Positions 9,071 to 15,856 are shown, counted from the stretch's first letter. The stretch: 36,604 bases of DNA from Candidatus Omnitrophota bacterium (GCA_028865345.1 JAGWKL010000004.1:143422-180025); one strand, 5' to 3'. Notes: generated by a model from the letters alone, not told the origin. Numbers and translations are program-made.

Positions 9071-9201
9071 AAGTCTAAATGGATTCTCCTGTCTGGAAAA
9101 TTATTATAATCCATAACAGCCTTTGTATTTTCTATTAATTTGGACAATTTACAGGACAGAAAAGTTTCTTATTGTATTGAAATACTTTTAAGGGATGGGT
9201 T

Positions 9202-9411
9202 TTAAGCAAGTTCCCGGGTGAGATAGCCGCGGGTTTTATCGTAGCCTTGCAATTCCAAGATCGAGGTGACCTGCCGGCCTTGGGGGGCCTTGTTGGTTTT
9301 TCGGATGAAAACCAAGACATTGACGGCTTCGGCAATGGCTTCGGGCACAGGAGGCACACCGGCCTCCATAACCAGTTGCTCCAACCTTCCGTTAATAAAC
9401 CAACGGGACAA
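9202..9411 (-). pseudogene. Relic of a TrbB/VirB11-type conjugation ATPase (C-terminal end only)
   Basis: This is a 69-codon open stretch read from a TTG inside the ppk2 3' end. From GRLEQLVMEAGVPP onward it resembles the C-terminus of TrbB/CpaF/VirB11 secretion ATPases. EAIAEAVNVLVFIRKT followed by GRQVTSILELQGYD is the family's C-terminal pattern (AEAVD-VVHI, then GRRVTSI-EV-G). The ATPase core, Walker boxes and N-domain are absent. Similarity begins just after the ppk2 stop codon, so the junction is sharp. I infer a remnant of an integrated conjugative element. A real small gene is possible but unlikely without the ATPase domain. Confidence 0.6.
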
Positions 9412-10264
9412 AGGTTTGGCTGTTCATGGGCGGCCTGGTATACCCCGTATCCGATTGACGTCTTGGCAATTTGACCGACGGCAAAGCCAGTTTATGATAT
9501 GGGATCCGGCTTAACAGATGATGGATGCAATTGAGCCTTGCGCTCTTTTTATTGTCGGCATCAACCACCCACCAGGGAGCCTCTTTGATATCGGTGTGTT
9601 TGAACATCTGGTCTTTGGCTTTGGAATACTCCACCCATTTCGCCCGGGATTGCATATCCATAGGGCTTAGTTTCCAGCGCTTGGTGGGGTCCTTTAAACG
9701 CGCCTGAAAACGCTTCTCCTGCTCTTCATCACTGACCGAGAACCAGTATTTCAAAAGGATGATCCCGGAACGGATGATCATGCGTTCGAATTCCGGGCAG
9801 GAACGGAAAAACTCCTCATACTCCTTGTCCGTGCAAAAGCCCATGACGTGTTCGACCCCGGCGCGGTTGTACCAGCTGCGGTCGAAAAGCACCATTTCAC
9901 CCGCGGCAGGCAGATGGGCAATATAGCGCTGAAAATACCACTGGGATTTCTCTTTCTCGGTCGGAACGCCCAAGGCAACGATGCGGCAGATGCGCGGGTT
10001 AAGATGCTCGGCGACGCGTTTGATCACTCCCCCTTTACCGGCCGCATCCCTGCCTTCAAAAATCACCACGACCTTTAATCCTTTGGCCTTGATCCACTCC
10101 TGGAGTTTGACCAATTCCATCTGTAAACGCAAAAGTTCTTCCTCATAAAATTTCTTCTTTGCCTTTTTTTGGACACTCTTATCATGCAGCATTTCTTTAC
10201 GCTCAAGTTTTTTCATCCGACGCTGTCCTTTCATCTCTAAAACAGTTCCTTCGAAATGTTCCAC
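9392..10264 (-). CDS. ppk2: Polyphosphate kinase 2
   Basis: This 290-residue enzyme of the PPK2 family uses polyphosphate to phosphorylate nucleoside di- or monophosphates, or the reverse. Motifs seen: Walker A GRDAAGKGG (from 71), Walker B region LFDRSWYNRAGVEHVMGF (about 126-143) and the lid RWKLSPMDMQSR. WWVVDADNKKSARLNCI follows. The C-terminus with VKLPRRQ and FVPLVY is complete for the family, so the overlapping TrbB relic has not truncated it. The start is uncertain: Met codons at residues 1, 11, 17 and 25 are all possible. PPK2 subclass cannot be set safely by eye, though the single-domain length fits class I or III. Confidence 0.95.
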   Translation of the reverse strand: MEHFEGTVLEMKGQRRMKKLERKEMLHDKSVQKKAKKKFYEEELLRLQMELVKLQEWIKAKGLKVVVIFEGRDAAGKGGVIKRVAEHLNPRICRIVALGVPTEKEKSQWYFQRYIAHLPAAGEMVLFDRSWYNRAGVEHVMGFCTDKEYEEFFRSCPEFERMIIRSGIILLKYWFSVSDEEQEKRFQARLKDPTKRWKLSPMDMQSRAKWVEYSKAKDQMFKHTDIKEAPWWVVDADNKKSARLNCIHHLLSRIPYHKLALPSVKLPRRQSDTGYTRPPMNSQTFVPLVY

Positions 10265-10304
10265 TTCTTTGTTTTTATTTATTATATGCCTTCATTTAAT
10301 AACT

Positions 10305-10374
10305 GTAACTATAAAAAAGAGACGTTACGCACGTAACGTCTCTTGGCTTGTAACAGGAGGATGCATCTGCACGT
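10305..10374 (-). repeat. Degenerate copy of the tRNA-fMet 3' flank (att-like remnant, left end)
   Basis: Bases 10305-10343 match 16897-16938, the terminator region just downstream of tRNA-fMet. After one 3-base gap, about 35 of 39 positions are identical. The following bases to about 10374 (GTAACAGGAGGATGCATCTGC) occupy the place of the tRNA T-arm and align only loosely with it. The order (terminator, then T-arm-like sequence) is the same at both sites, 6.6 kb apart in direct orientation. That is what integration at a tRNA 3' end leaves behind. Confidence 0.6.
10318..10343 (-). terminator. Intrinsic terminator of the hemerythrin operon
   Basis: AGAGACGTTAC (10318-10328) pairs perfectly with GTAACGTCTCT (10333-10343) across a four-base loop. 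Read on the minus strand the stem is followed by six T residues, so it should terminate transcription coming from the winged-helix gene. It is the same hairpin as the one downstream of tRNA-fMet. Confidence 0.8.
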
Positions 10375-10378
10375 TTCA

Positions 10379-10633
10379 TCAACAATTGACTAAACTCATG
10401 CCAAGATTCCTGCCTGGCCCTATTACAGAGACCCCGTTTGCGTTGCGTCTAATGGCGACCAATTTCTCGGATAAAAGTAATTCAAGGATCAAATATACAT
10501 TCAATCTTGTTTGCCCCGTACTTTGTTCAAAACGTTCCATCGAAACCGTCCCGGAGGAACTTTCCAAGAATGACAAAGCTTCTCCTGCGGCTATACTGAT
10601 GTTGATGTCTTTTTGCATTTTCATCCCTCCCAT
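10379..10633 (-). CDS. Small winged-helix (DUF2582-like) protein
   Basis: This protein has at most 84 residues; the true start is probably the third or a later Met codon (MKMQKD or MQKD). The pattern AAGEALSFLESSSGTVSMERFEQSTG, then RLNVYLILELLLSEKLVAIRR, is a short winged helix like DUF2582. That family is a compact DNA-binding-type domain of unclear role. A C-terminal cysteine is present. The gene begins 24 bases after the hemerythrin gene ends, on the same strand. It may therefore be a partner or regulator of the hemerythrin, perhaps acting on the palindrome in the operon promoter. That link is inference. Confidence 0.6.
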   Translation of the reverse strand: MGGMKMQKDINISIAAGEALSFLESSSGTVSMERFEQSTGQTRLNVYLILELLLSEKLVAIRRNANGVSVIGPGRNLGMSLVNC

Positions 10634-10657
10634 GATGTTGTTTATTGATCATGTTGC

Positions 10658-11101
10658 CTATGACCGCATCTGGATCTGTTGAAACATTGATTTTCTTTCT
10701 TCTTGGGTCATCAACTGGTCAATGACCGGATACAAAGCATATTCTTCTTTTTGGCTATGCATAGCCAGCAAATCCATCAAGACCTCTTCTTCACTATTCG
10801 AATCAGGCTCATCCCGGCAGACTTTTTGATGCAGCCTTTCCAGGGCTCCTTTAATCAGGGCATGGTTATGGCGCATGACAATGGTCGGTCCACGGTTTTT
10901 CATCCCTGTCTTATTTTCAAAAACAGGAAAAAGGATTTTATCCGCCCAAAGGATATGGCGCAGAAGACTGAACTTAAAGGTAAGAAAAAACCATTTGGCC
11001 GTTGCAAAATCCTGACGTTTAAGTGACTGAAATTTTTTAAAATACTTATCCAGCTCATCATGATCATGGCGCATAAATCCCAAAATATTATCTAGCGGCA
11101 T
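10658..11101 (-). CDS. Hemerythrin-like HHE domain protein
   Basis: This 147-residue four-helix protein has spaced His and acidic residues as in bacterial hemerythrins and HHE proteins. These are H12/H14 in RHDHDEL, H49 in LLRHILWAD, E62, H78/H80 in RHNHALIKG, and H115 with E119/E120 in AMHSQKEEYALYP. Family knowledge: a di-iron centre binds O2, senses oxygen or redox state, or deals with NO and reactive species. An AAGGAGGG ribosome site precedes the ATG. A promoter with a perfect inverted repeat at its start point lies directly upstream, and the winged-helix gene follows. Confidence 0.88.
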   Translation of the reverse strand: MPLDNILGFMRHDHDELDKYFKKFQSLKRQDFATAKWFFLTFKFSLLRHILWADKILFPVFENKTGMKNRGPTIVMRHNHALIKGALERLHQKVCRDEPDSNSEEEVLMDLLAMHSQKEEYALYPVIDQLMTQEERKSMFQQIQMRS

Positions 11102-11121
11102 CCTTGGCCCTCCTTTTAAAT

Positions 11122-11149
11122 CATAATCGCATGCATATATGCGATTATG
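11122..11149. promoter_or_regulatory. Perfect 11-bp inverted repeat, probable operator of the hemerythrin operon
   Basis: CATAATCGCAT (11122-11132) and ATGCGATTATG (11139-11149) are exact inverted repeats separated by six bases. They lie between the -10 box and the ribosome site of the hemerythrin gene, over or just after the expected transcription start. A dimeric repressor bound here would block transcription. The identity of the regulator is unknown. Confidence 0.65.
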
Positions 11150-11152
11150 TTA

Positions 11153-11181
11153 AGAATACCCGACAAACGCAGAATGCTCAA
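11153..11181 (-). promoter_or_regulatory. Sigma70-like promoter of the hemerythrin operon
   Basis: On the minus strand a -35 TTGAGC (11176-11181) and a -10 TATTCT (11153-11158) are separated by 17 bases. Transcription would start about at the operator palindrome. The boxes are moderate matches; the consensus spacing supports them. Confidence 0.5.
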
Positions 11182-11243
11182 TGAGTAATACTTCGCAAAG
11201 ATCTACGTAATTTTACTTAGGGTGTAATACCTTCTTAGGATTG

Positions 11244-11272
11244 ATTGCGGGAGCAGGTTGTGAACCTGCAAG
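11244..11272 (-). pseudogene. tRNA-fMet 3'-end fragment (T-arm remnant)
   Basis: TTGCGGGAGCAGG and TGAACCTGC match the 3' acceptor strand and T-arm of the intact tRNA-fMet at 16948-17024, with small indels. The anticodon arm is missing. A hairpin follows at 11282-11317, but on the tRNA-5' side instead of the downstream side. I read this as another decayed tRNA 3' end left by integration. Confidence 0.5.
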
Positions 11273-11281
11273 TCCAATAAG

Positions 11282-11317
11282 AAAGCCATCCAACGATGTA
11301 ACTTGTTGAATGGCTTT
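11282..11317 (-). terminator. Hairpin, possible terminator after the HNH-like gene
   Basis: AAAGCCAT plus CAAC (11282-11294) pairs with GTTG plus ATGGCTTT (11305-11317), with one mismatched position in each arm. It lies 45 bases downstream of the HNH-like gene stop. On the minus strand the T-run is short (CTTTCTTATT), so termination may be weak. Another smaller hairpin, CAGGGGC/GCGCCCTG, sits at 11334-11354. Confidence 0.4.
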
Positions 11318-11362
11318 AACTTGATACTGATTGCAGGGGCATTAAAGCGCCCTGTTCTTTTA

Positions 11363-11809
11363 TTAGCTTATTTTGGGTGCAAGCCTCACCCAAAACTTGA
11401 GTTTTCTTTTTATTATCTCTTTCCCTGTGTCAAAGAATCTGGCGAATTGACGGATATAATACTTAAATTCCTCGAATGTCATGTCGGATTTCATTTCATT
11501 GAGCAAGGTAAAGGTAAGTCTGACCGATTTATCATCGCCTGGGATCATGTGATCAAAGGAAAAATAAAAGGGATCTTTAGGGTCTGTTAAATTGAGCTTT
11601 TTGCCGGTGTACTCACATACAAAACCATTGCGACGCACATGGCCCTCTATTCTTTTGACGGCATCCTTATGGATCTGCCTATTGTTCATGCAATCCGTAA
11701 AGTGCGCGCAACGGCGGCAATGCGGGGACTTGGGAGAAAAGGTCGGCCTGCCGCAGAGAACGCATTTTCTGATGTGTTTTTTGGAGAATTTGGAAGTGAA
11801 TTTGGTCAT
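11363..11809 (-). CDS. HNH-like protein with zinc ribbon
   Basis: This 148-residue basic protein has an N-terminal zinc ribbon: C16-x2-C19 in CVLCGRP and C31-x2-C34 in CRRC. A second part looks like an HNH/McrA fold: GFVCEYTGKKLNL, then FSFDHMIPGD (D86-H87), then LLNEMKSDMTFEEF with N104. The DH and N positions match HNH catalytic spacing, but the second metal-binding histidine is not obvious. Nuclease activity is therefore likely but unproven. It lies 47 bases downstream of a PD-(D/E)XK gene on the same strand. The pair sits between two tRNA-fMet remnants and may be cargo of a former mobile element. Confidence 0.65.
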   Translation of the reverse strand: MTKFTSKFSKKHIRKCVLCGRPTFSPKSPHCRRCAHFTDCMNNRQIHKDAVKRIEGHVRRNGFVCEYTGKKLNLTDPKDPFYFSFDHMIPGDDKSVRLTFTLLNEMKSDMTFEEFKYYIRQFARFFDTGKEIIKRKLKFWVRLAPKIS

Positions 11810-11856
11810 TGACGCCTCCTTGAAGTTGGTTGCGAGACCGCTGCTTTAGAAAAAAA

Positions 11857-12561
11857 TCAATATGTCGCGGCTTGCTCCACGGCCGCGCGGTACAGGCAAT
11901 AGGCACAGCTGCTGCCGGATTCGGGTATATGCTCCGAGAGCAAACATTGATCAACATCTTCGATGACGCCGTCGATCCAGATGTCATTGCCTTGATATGG
12001 GATGAGAGACACATCAAAATCCAACCTCTGATTGAACGCTTCTCTATCTGTCAGACCATTGCAATAGAGAAAATACCCGGTTTCAGCGACCTTAAAACCA
12101 TTCTTGCGAAAAAGCCATTGGTAGACCTCCATTTGCCTCTTGTAGCTCTCTTGCCAGGAGGCATCAATGGTGACTTCTGCTGCTTTGGCCGTGGCTTTGT
12201 AATCAACAATGATAAGCTCTTCTTGAGGATTGATCCAAACATCGTCCACGGCACCGGTGATTAACAAATTGCTGCCGGGACAAACATAACTGATGCCGCC
12301 CTTTAATGAATCACGCCAAAGATTTATCTGCGGGTGATTATAAGGGACTGCCTGAAGACCAGCAGCCTTCATCAAGGGATGCGCCTCTGCCTTGATCCTG
12401 TAGCCATCAAATTCTTTTTTTAATAGAATGTCTACCGCGGAATTCAGACTAAAAGGAAAATTAGAAGGCTGGATGATACCCAGACGCCTATCCAAATAAA
12501 AACATTTGGGACAATTGAGGAATAAATCGATCTTTGAACGGCTTATCCGGAATTTCTCCAT
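11857..12561 (-). CDS. PD-(D/E)XK nuclease-family protein with probable Fe-S cluster
   Basis: This 234-residue protein resembles Cas4/RecB-type nucleases. SRSKIDLFLNCPKCFYLDRRLG (C17, C20) opens the protein. GAVDDVW (D106), LIIVDYKAT (D120, K122) and QMEVYQWL (Q143, Y147) are the nuclease motifs. SSCAYCLYR (C219, C222) at the C-terminus completes a four-cysteine set like the Fe-S clamp of Cas4 and AddB. No Cas genes or CRISPR repeats are nearby, so it is not a CRISPR Cas4. It belongs to the free-standing family common in candidate phyla. It starts with an ATG at 12561 and probably shares a transcript with the HNH-like gene. Confidence 0.85.
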   Translation of the reverse strand: MEKFRISRSKIDLFLNCPKCFYLDRRLGIIQPSNFPFSLNSAVDILLKKEFDGYRIKAEAHPLMKAAGLQAVPYNHPQINLWRDSLKGGISYVCPGSNLLITGAVDDVWINPQEELIIVDYKATAKAAEVTIDASWQESYKRQMEVYQWLFRKNGFKVAETGYFLYCNGLTDREAFNQRLDFDVSLIPYQGNDIWIDGVIEDVDQCLLSEHIPESGSSCAYCLYRAAVEQAATY

Positions 12562-12640
12562 TTGTGGAATATTCTAACATGCCTCTAAAAACTTGGGCCC
12601 ATTAATTCAGTATTAGAAAAATCCCTGCCCCCTTAAACTG

Positions 12641-12677
12641 AAAAAGGACGCTGTCCATGAGAGACAATATCCTTTTT
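12641..12677 (-). terminator. Intrinsic terminator after the tRNA-fMet-like sequence
   Basis: AAAAAGGA (12641-12648) pairs with TCCTTTTT (12670-12677), with an inner TGTC/GACA stem. It sits 4 bases downstream of the tRNA-like sequence on the minus strand, mirroring the terminator downstream of the intact tRNA-fMet. Confidence 0.55.
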
Positions 12678-12681
12678 AGTT

Positions 12682-12758
12682 TAGTTACGGGAGCCAAATT
12701 TGAACTGGCGACTTCAAGGTTATGAACCTCGCAATCTTTCGGGCTACTATACCGACCA
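12682..12758 (-). pseudogene. Diverged tRNA-fMet-like sequence (CAT anticodon)
   Basis: The 77 bases align without gaps to the intact tRNA-fMet at 16948-17024 (52 of 77 identical by hand count). The anticodon loop TTCATAA is kept and its stem (CGAGG/CCTTG) still pairs through compensating changes. The T-arm (GCCAG/TTGGC) also pairs. The acceptor stem does not pair well (5' TGGTCGG against 3' TCCCGTA), and the 3' end reads CTA instead of CCA. I call it a decayed or element-borne tRNA; a functional but odd tRNA is not excluded. Confidence 0.6.
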
Positions 12759-12774
12759 CATGATTTCAAAAAAT

Positions 12775-12975
12775 TTATAACAATTCTTGCCCCCGCATAA
12801 TTATTCCATCAATTAACTCCAAGACCTTTCTCAAATCCCTTAAGGCAAGATAAACCATAGCCATTGGAACCTCTTTTTCCCTCTCTATAATCTCAAGGGC
12901 AGTAATGGCAGCCTGAAGCTTATTACGAATATCTGCTGAAACTTCGTTTAATGGTGGGTTTCGCTTTGTAGGCAT
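12775..12975 (-). CDS. Small hypothetical helical protein
   Basis: This 66-residue protein is almost entirely helical: NEVSADIRNKLQAAITALEI, then VYLALRDLRKVLELIDGI. The ADIRNKL start and paired helices faintly recall a histidine-kinase dimerisation hairpin, but no catalytic histidine is present. A GGAG ribosome site lies 6 bases before the ATG, and a run of nine C residues (coding strand) lies immediately upstream of that site. The function is unknown. It is the last gene of the AT-rich group before the tRNA-like remnant. Confidence 0.45.
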   Translation of the reverse strand: MPTKRNPPLNEVSADIRNKLQAAITALEIIEREKEVPMAMVYLALRDLRKVLELIDGIIMRGQELL

Positions 12976-12989
12976 AGCGACTCCATATT

Positions 12990-12998
12990 GGGGGGGGG
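12990..12998. repeat. Nine-base G homopolymer upstream of a small gene
   Basis: Nine consecutive G residues on the plus strand lie 15-23 bases before the start codon at 12975, abutting the ribosome site. Runs of this length in otherwise AT-rich DNA can slip during replication. Confidence 0.85.
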
Positions 12999-13047
12999 AG
13001 ATGTTATTTACTACGGGGGTGAAGTTATTATATCCATTTTAAATATT

Positions 13048-13230
13048 TTAGCCACTGATTTCTCTAAGTAGAGAGACCTGCGCTTTAAATATTTCTCCCG
13101 TTGAACTGGCAGACCTATCATTTTCGAGTTGGAATATTTCTATTTCAAAGTCAATCCCATAGTCATGGGATTGTGGTCTAATGGCCCAATGCTCTGGGAA
13201 ATATTTAACAAATTCATGAGTTGCAGACAT
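13048..13230 (-). pseudogene. Truncated DUF4365-like protein
   Basis: This 60-codon frame reads FVKYFPEHWAIRPQSHDYGIDFEIEIFQ, then STGEIFKAQV, and stops. It matches the N-terminal part of DUF4365, a PD-(D/E)XK-like domain found in defence and accessory loci. In that domain the DYGID acidic motif and the following E-x-Q-V strand belong to the presumed active site. Full domains run about 140 residues, so more than half is missing, and no continuing frame is visible after the stop. It begins 6 bases after the 126-codon gene ends, so the two were probably one operon. Confidence 0.5.
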
Positions 13231-13236
13231 GTTTTC

Positions 13237-13617
13237 TTATCCTTTGGCTTCTTCCTTCTTGTAATGATCCAAAAGCTTTTGCTGATCCTCTGGGAGATTA
13301 AAAGTAATATTTGAATTCTCTATTTTTATGTGGATGTTAATCCCTTTAGACTCTTCTTTCTTCTCAAAAAGCTTTTGAATAAGTAGCGTGATCGCATTTG
13401 CAGAGACTGTTCCCCCTATAGTGATAAACAACATGGCAACCGCATCAGCAGGCGAAATAGAATTCCAAATTTCCAAAGTTACGGCCACCCCATGCTCTGC
13501 AAACTCATCTTTGGCATCAAAGATTTTCCTCATTAATGCTCCGGACTTCCCTTCACATCTTAACGAAATTTGTCCATTCGTTTTATTCTTCATGAGCCCT
13601 GCCCTGATTTGATCCAT
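13237..13617 (-). CDS. Hypothetical protein with one membrane segment
   Basis: This protein has up to 126 residues; the Met at codon 9 has the better upstream purine run (AGGGC) and may be the real start. The N-terminal third (GQISLRCEGKSGALMRKIFDA) looks soluble. A hydrophobic Gly/Ala segment follows (about residues 56-84), then a charged tail with INIHIKIENSNITF. The sequence is not recognised. It lies directly upstream of the truncated DUF4365-like gene. Its AT-rich codon use matches the genes at 13.7-16.8 kb. Confidence 0.5.
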   Translation of the reverse strand: MDQIRAGLMKNKTNGQISLRCEGKSGALMRKIFDAKDEFAEHGVAVTLEIWNSISPADAVAMLFITIGGTVSANAITLLIQKLFEKKEESKGINIHIKIENSNITFNLPEDQQKLLDHYKKEEAKG

Positions 13618-13750
13618 CGTATACTGCCTGAGTTGCAGACGAAATGTCTATTTGAATATAAAACCAGCCAAAATTTGACTCATTTGGCACTCAATTCTTG
13701 AGGTTCTCCTATTGGAAACTTTTAACTTAAAACTCAAAGAGAAATAAGAA

Positions 13751-14449
13751 TTATTTCAATTCTACGCCAGCATCTGCAAAAGACTTTTCAATATTCTTTA
13801 GCACTTCGTCATGGGCAGGATGATGTCCATCAATAGTAGTTGTCACTTTTAATATTTGCCATGCCTGCTTTAAATACTCACCAACAATGGGATTATTATG
13901 ATTACTTAAACAAACTGCTAAACCGTAATATGAAAATGGGAAATTAGGGTACAAATCTATTACTTTTTTATACCTCGCTATTGAAGCATCATCACATTTA
14001 AATGTAACCTGATGAGTCAACTTATTCGTATTAAGAGCGTCTTGCATTATCAGTGATATAGGCGTGGTCAAAATAATAACCCCCGTATTATCATTGGTGG
14101 AACCATTAACGCCAAGAGTTGAAACATAGGCATATTTTTTTATATCTGATACAGCACTTTCAAGATTGTTTAATTGAAAAGCTAATTTTGAAAGAGCCTC
14201 CGACTCTGTCCCTGTAAATCTTCCAAGAGCGATGGTTTTAAAGGGAGCCAATTGTGTTTCGAGCCCTTGAATTTCAAAATTCTTTGCTTGTAAGTCTCCC
14301 TCCAATTCCTGTATTCTTTTCTGCAAATTAGGAATTTGAAAAATATAAGGAATTACAGCCACAATAACTAAGGAGATTCCAGCAACGATTGCCGCTTGTA
14401 CAGATGCTTTTTTATACCAAGGCTGCTCCGTCATATTTGTTTCCCCCAA
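13751..14449 (-). CDS. Membrane-anchored coiled-coil protein with TPR-like C-terminus
   Basis: This protein has up to 232 residues; Met6 (MTEQPW) may be the true start. A single transmembrane helix spans about 18-38. It is followed by a coiled coil (LQKRIQELEGDLQAKNFEIQGLETQL, about 42-68). The C-terminal region, SIARYKKVIDLYPNFPFSYYGLAVCL then AHDEVLKNIEKSF, resembles a TPR hairpin. No enzymatic motif is seen. It belongs to a same-strand series of AT-rich accessory genes. The topology suggests a membrane sensor or scaffold, but the function is unknown. Confidence 0.6.
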   Translation of the reverse strand: MGETNMTEQPWYKKASVQAAIVAGISLVIVAVIPYIFQIPNLQKRIQELEGDLQAKNFEIQGLETQLAPFKTIALGRFTGTESEALSKLAFQLNNLESAVSDIKKYAYVSTLGVNGSTNDNTGVIILTTPISLIMQDALNTNKLTHQVTFKCDDASIARYKKVIDLYPNFPFSYYGLAVCLSNHNNPIVGEYLKQAWQILKVTTTIDGHHPAHDEVLKNIEKSFADAGVELK

Positions 14450-14665
14450 AACTCCGCAGGAAAGATATTGATGGACTTTACCACTTCTCTTTTTACATTG
14501 ATTTTTGAATACGGTATCAAAAGGCCTTTAAACGTCTCATCAGGCGTTGGGCCTTCCCGGGGGCCCACCCAAGAGGTAATAACACTATATAAACATTTAT
14601 ACAGCTAATGCAGACCTTTTGAAACTCGACTCCGACCGATTTTCTCTACGGCCACCTCCGCCTCT

Positions 14666-15193
14666 TCAATTGCCGGCTCGATTTATTTCAGCTTCAATAT
14701 AATCTGTGGGCTCCTCAAAATTATAGTATTTCCATTTATCAATTCTTCTAATTTGAGTAACCTTCAATGTTTTTTGTATGAAACTACTGAAACCATTTGA
14801 AATCCTCGCATGCATAGATAACTTATGAAGATTCATTCTCTTTAATTCTTCCACGAGTAAATCCAACATGGCTTTCAATCCGCCTTTACGTCGATAGATT
14901 GGAAGAATAGCTACGCTTTCAATATAAAATCTCGAACCATCCTCACAGATTAATGGATCATCGTCTTCTAAATCTTTCTTGGCTTCATTATGAGGGACCG
15001 CTATAAGATACCCCATCGACCTGCCATTGACTTTCAATATAATTCGAATATTCCTTACATTTTTCAATAGTTCACTAAAATATTCCTTCGCCTCACTATG
15101 CTCCCATCCTTCTGGAAAAGAATCCCGATCTATTTTAACGATGTCGGAAATTAAATTTTGATCAATGTCATGTAGAAGCTCCATTCCAAACAT
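14666..15193 (-). CDS. GNAT-family N-acetyltransferase
   Basis: This 175-residue protein has the GNAT pattern: an N-terminal IVKIDRDSFPEGW and the motif-A strand FYIESVAILPIYRRKGGLKAMLDLLVEEL (acetyl-CoA pyrophosphate loop RRKGG). KLSMHARISNGFSSFIQKTL follows. The family transfers acetyl groups from acetyl-CoA to amines; the substrate is unknown. Its ATG overlaps the stop codon of the upstream membrane-protein gene by one base (TAATG), so the two are translationally coupled. The acetyltransferase may act on that protein or with it. Confidence 0.85.
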   Translation of the reverse strand: MFGMELLHDIDQNLISDIVKIDRDSFPEGWEHSEAKEYFSELLKNVRNIRIILKVNGRSMGYLIAVPHNEAKKDLEDDDPLICEDGSRFYIESVAILPIYRRKGGLKAMLDLLVEELKRMNLHKLSMHARISNGFSSFIQKTLKVTQIRRIDKWKYYNFEEPTDYIEAEINRAGN

Positions 15194-15795
15194 TAAGAAT
15201 TCTCTTTCGGATTTGAATCCTCTTTTGTAGGTAAAATACTAATAAAATGCTTTTCTTCATCGTGATACATCTTGTACGTGCATATTGCTTCATATGTAAG
15301 CGAACGCAAAATAATATAAAATAATAATGCAAGTCCTACCCAAAAACCTACCCAGCCTCTTAATCCCACACAAATCAATAATATTAATCCAAAAAACATG
15401 GCCACACTAATATTGGCGTATGCTTCGTATGGATAATAAAAGTCGTCTTCGACAAAATGTTTGTACATCTCCATACTTTTGTCTTGAGAAAAGAGCACTT
15501 TAAATTTTCTCTCCGCACACATATCGTATTTATCCCCATCTTTTGCTTCAACTATAGGGTCAATAAAACAATCAAAGAAGCAATGTTGAACACCATCAAG
15601 CATTGTGCCTAACAAGGTAGAGACTGCATAACCAAACAATATCAAAATAACTAAGTAATCTTTATTCAAAAGCAAATGAATAATATCTGCTCTGATGGTA
15701 CTACGCAAAAACATTAAAATTTCTACCAAAAACAATAATCCAGGGAAAGTATGCGATAACAGATAACTATACATTTCTTTTAAATCGAATTTCAT
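15193..15795 (-). CDS. Hypothetical four-helix membrane protein
   Basis: This 200-residue protein has about four hydrophobic helices: YLLSHTFPGLLFLVEILMFL near the N-terminus, LVILILFGYAVSTLLG, then two at about residues 128-165. Between the second and third lies a soluble loop rich in charged residues (FIDPIVEAKDGDKYDM). No family is recognised. It is coupled to the GNAT gene by a one-base stop/start overlap. It lies just downstream of a direct repeat at 15837-15856. Composition is AT-rich, like its neighbours. Confidence 0.65.
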   Translation of the reverse strand: MKFDLKEMYSYLLSHTFPGLLFLVEILMFLRSTIRADIIHLLLNKDYLVILILFGYAVSTLLGTMLDGVQHCFFDCFIDPIVEAKDGDKYDMCAERKFKVLFSQDKSMEMYKHFVEDDFYYPYEAYANISVAMFFGLILLICVGLRGWVGFWVGLALLFYIILRSLTYEAICTYKMYHDEEKHFISILPTKEDSNPKENS

Positions 15796-15836
15796 GGCTT
15801 CCCCCTACAGAAAAATTTCATTCCTAAAGTTGCTCC

Positions 15837-15856
15837 TAAATTGCCACTATTTTTCC
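15837..15856. repeat. Direct repeat TAAATTGCCACTATTTT, copy 1
   Basis: The 17-base core TAAATTGCCACTATTTT recurs at 16788-16804, 0.95 kb away in the same orientation. The two copies bracket the 294-codon gene. The sequence resembles the arm-type repeats often found near the ends of tRNA-integrating elements. Confidence 0.7.

Noticed and set aside
11282-11317. Integron attC-like site
   Set aside because: It lacks the R and L core sites and sits after a gene with no integron integrase nearby; a terminator-like hairpin explains it.
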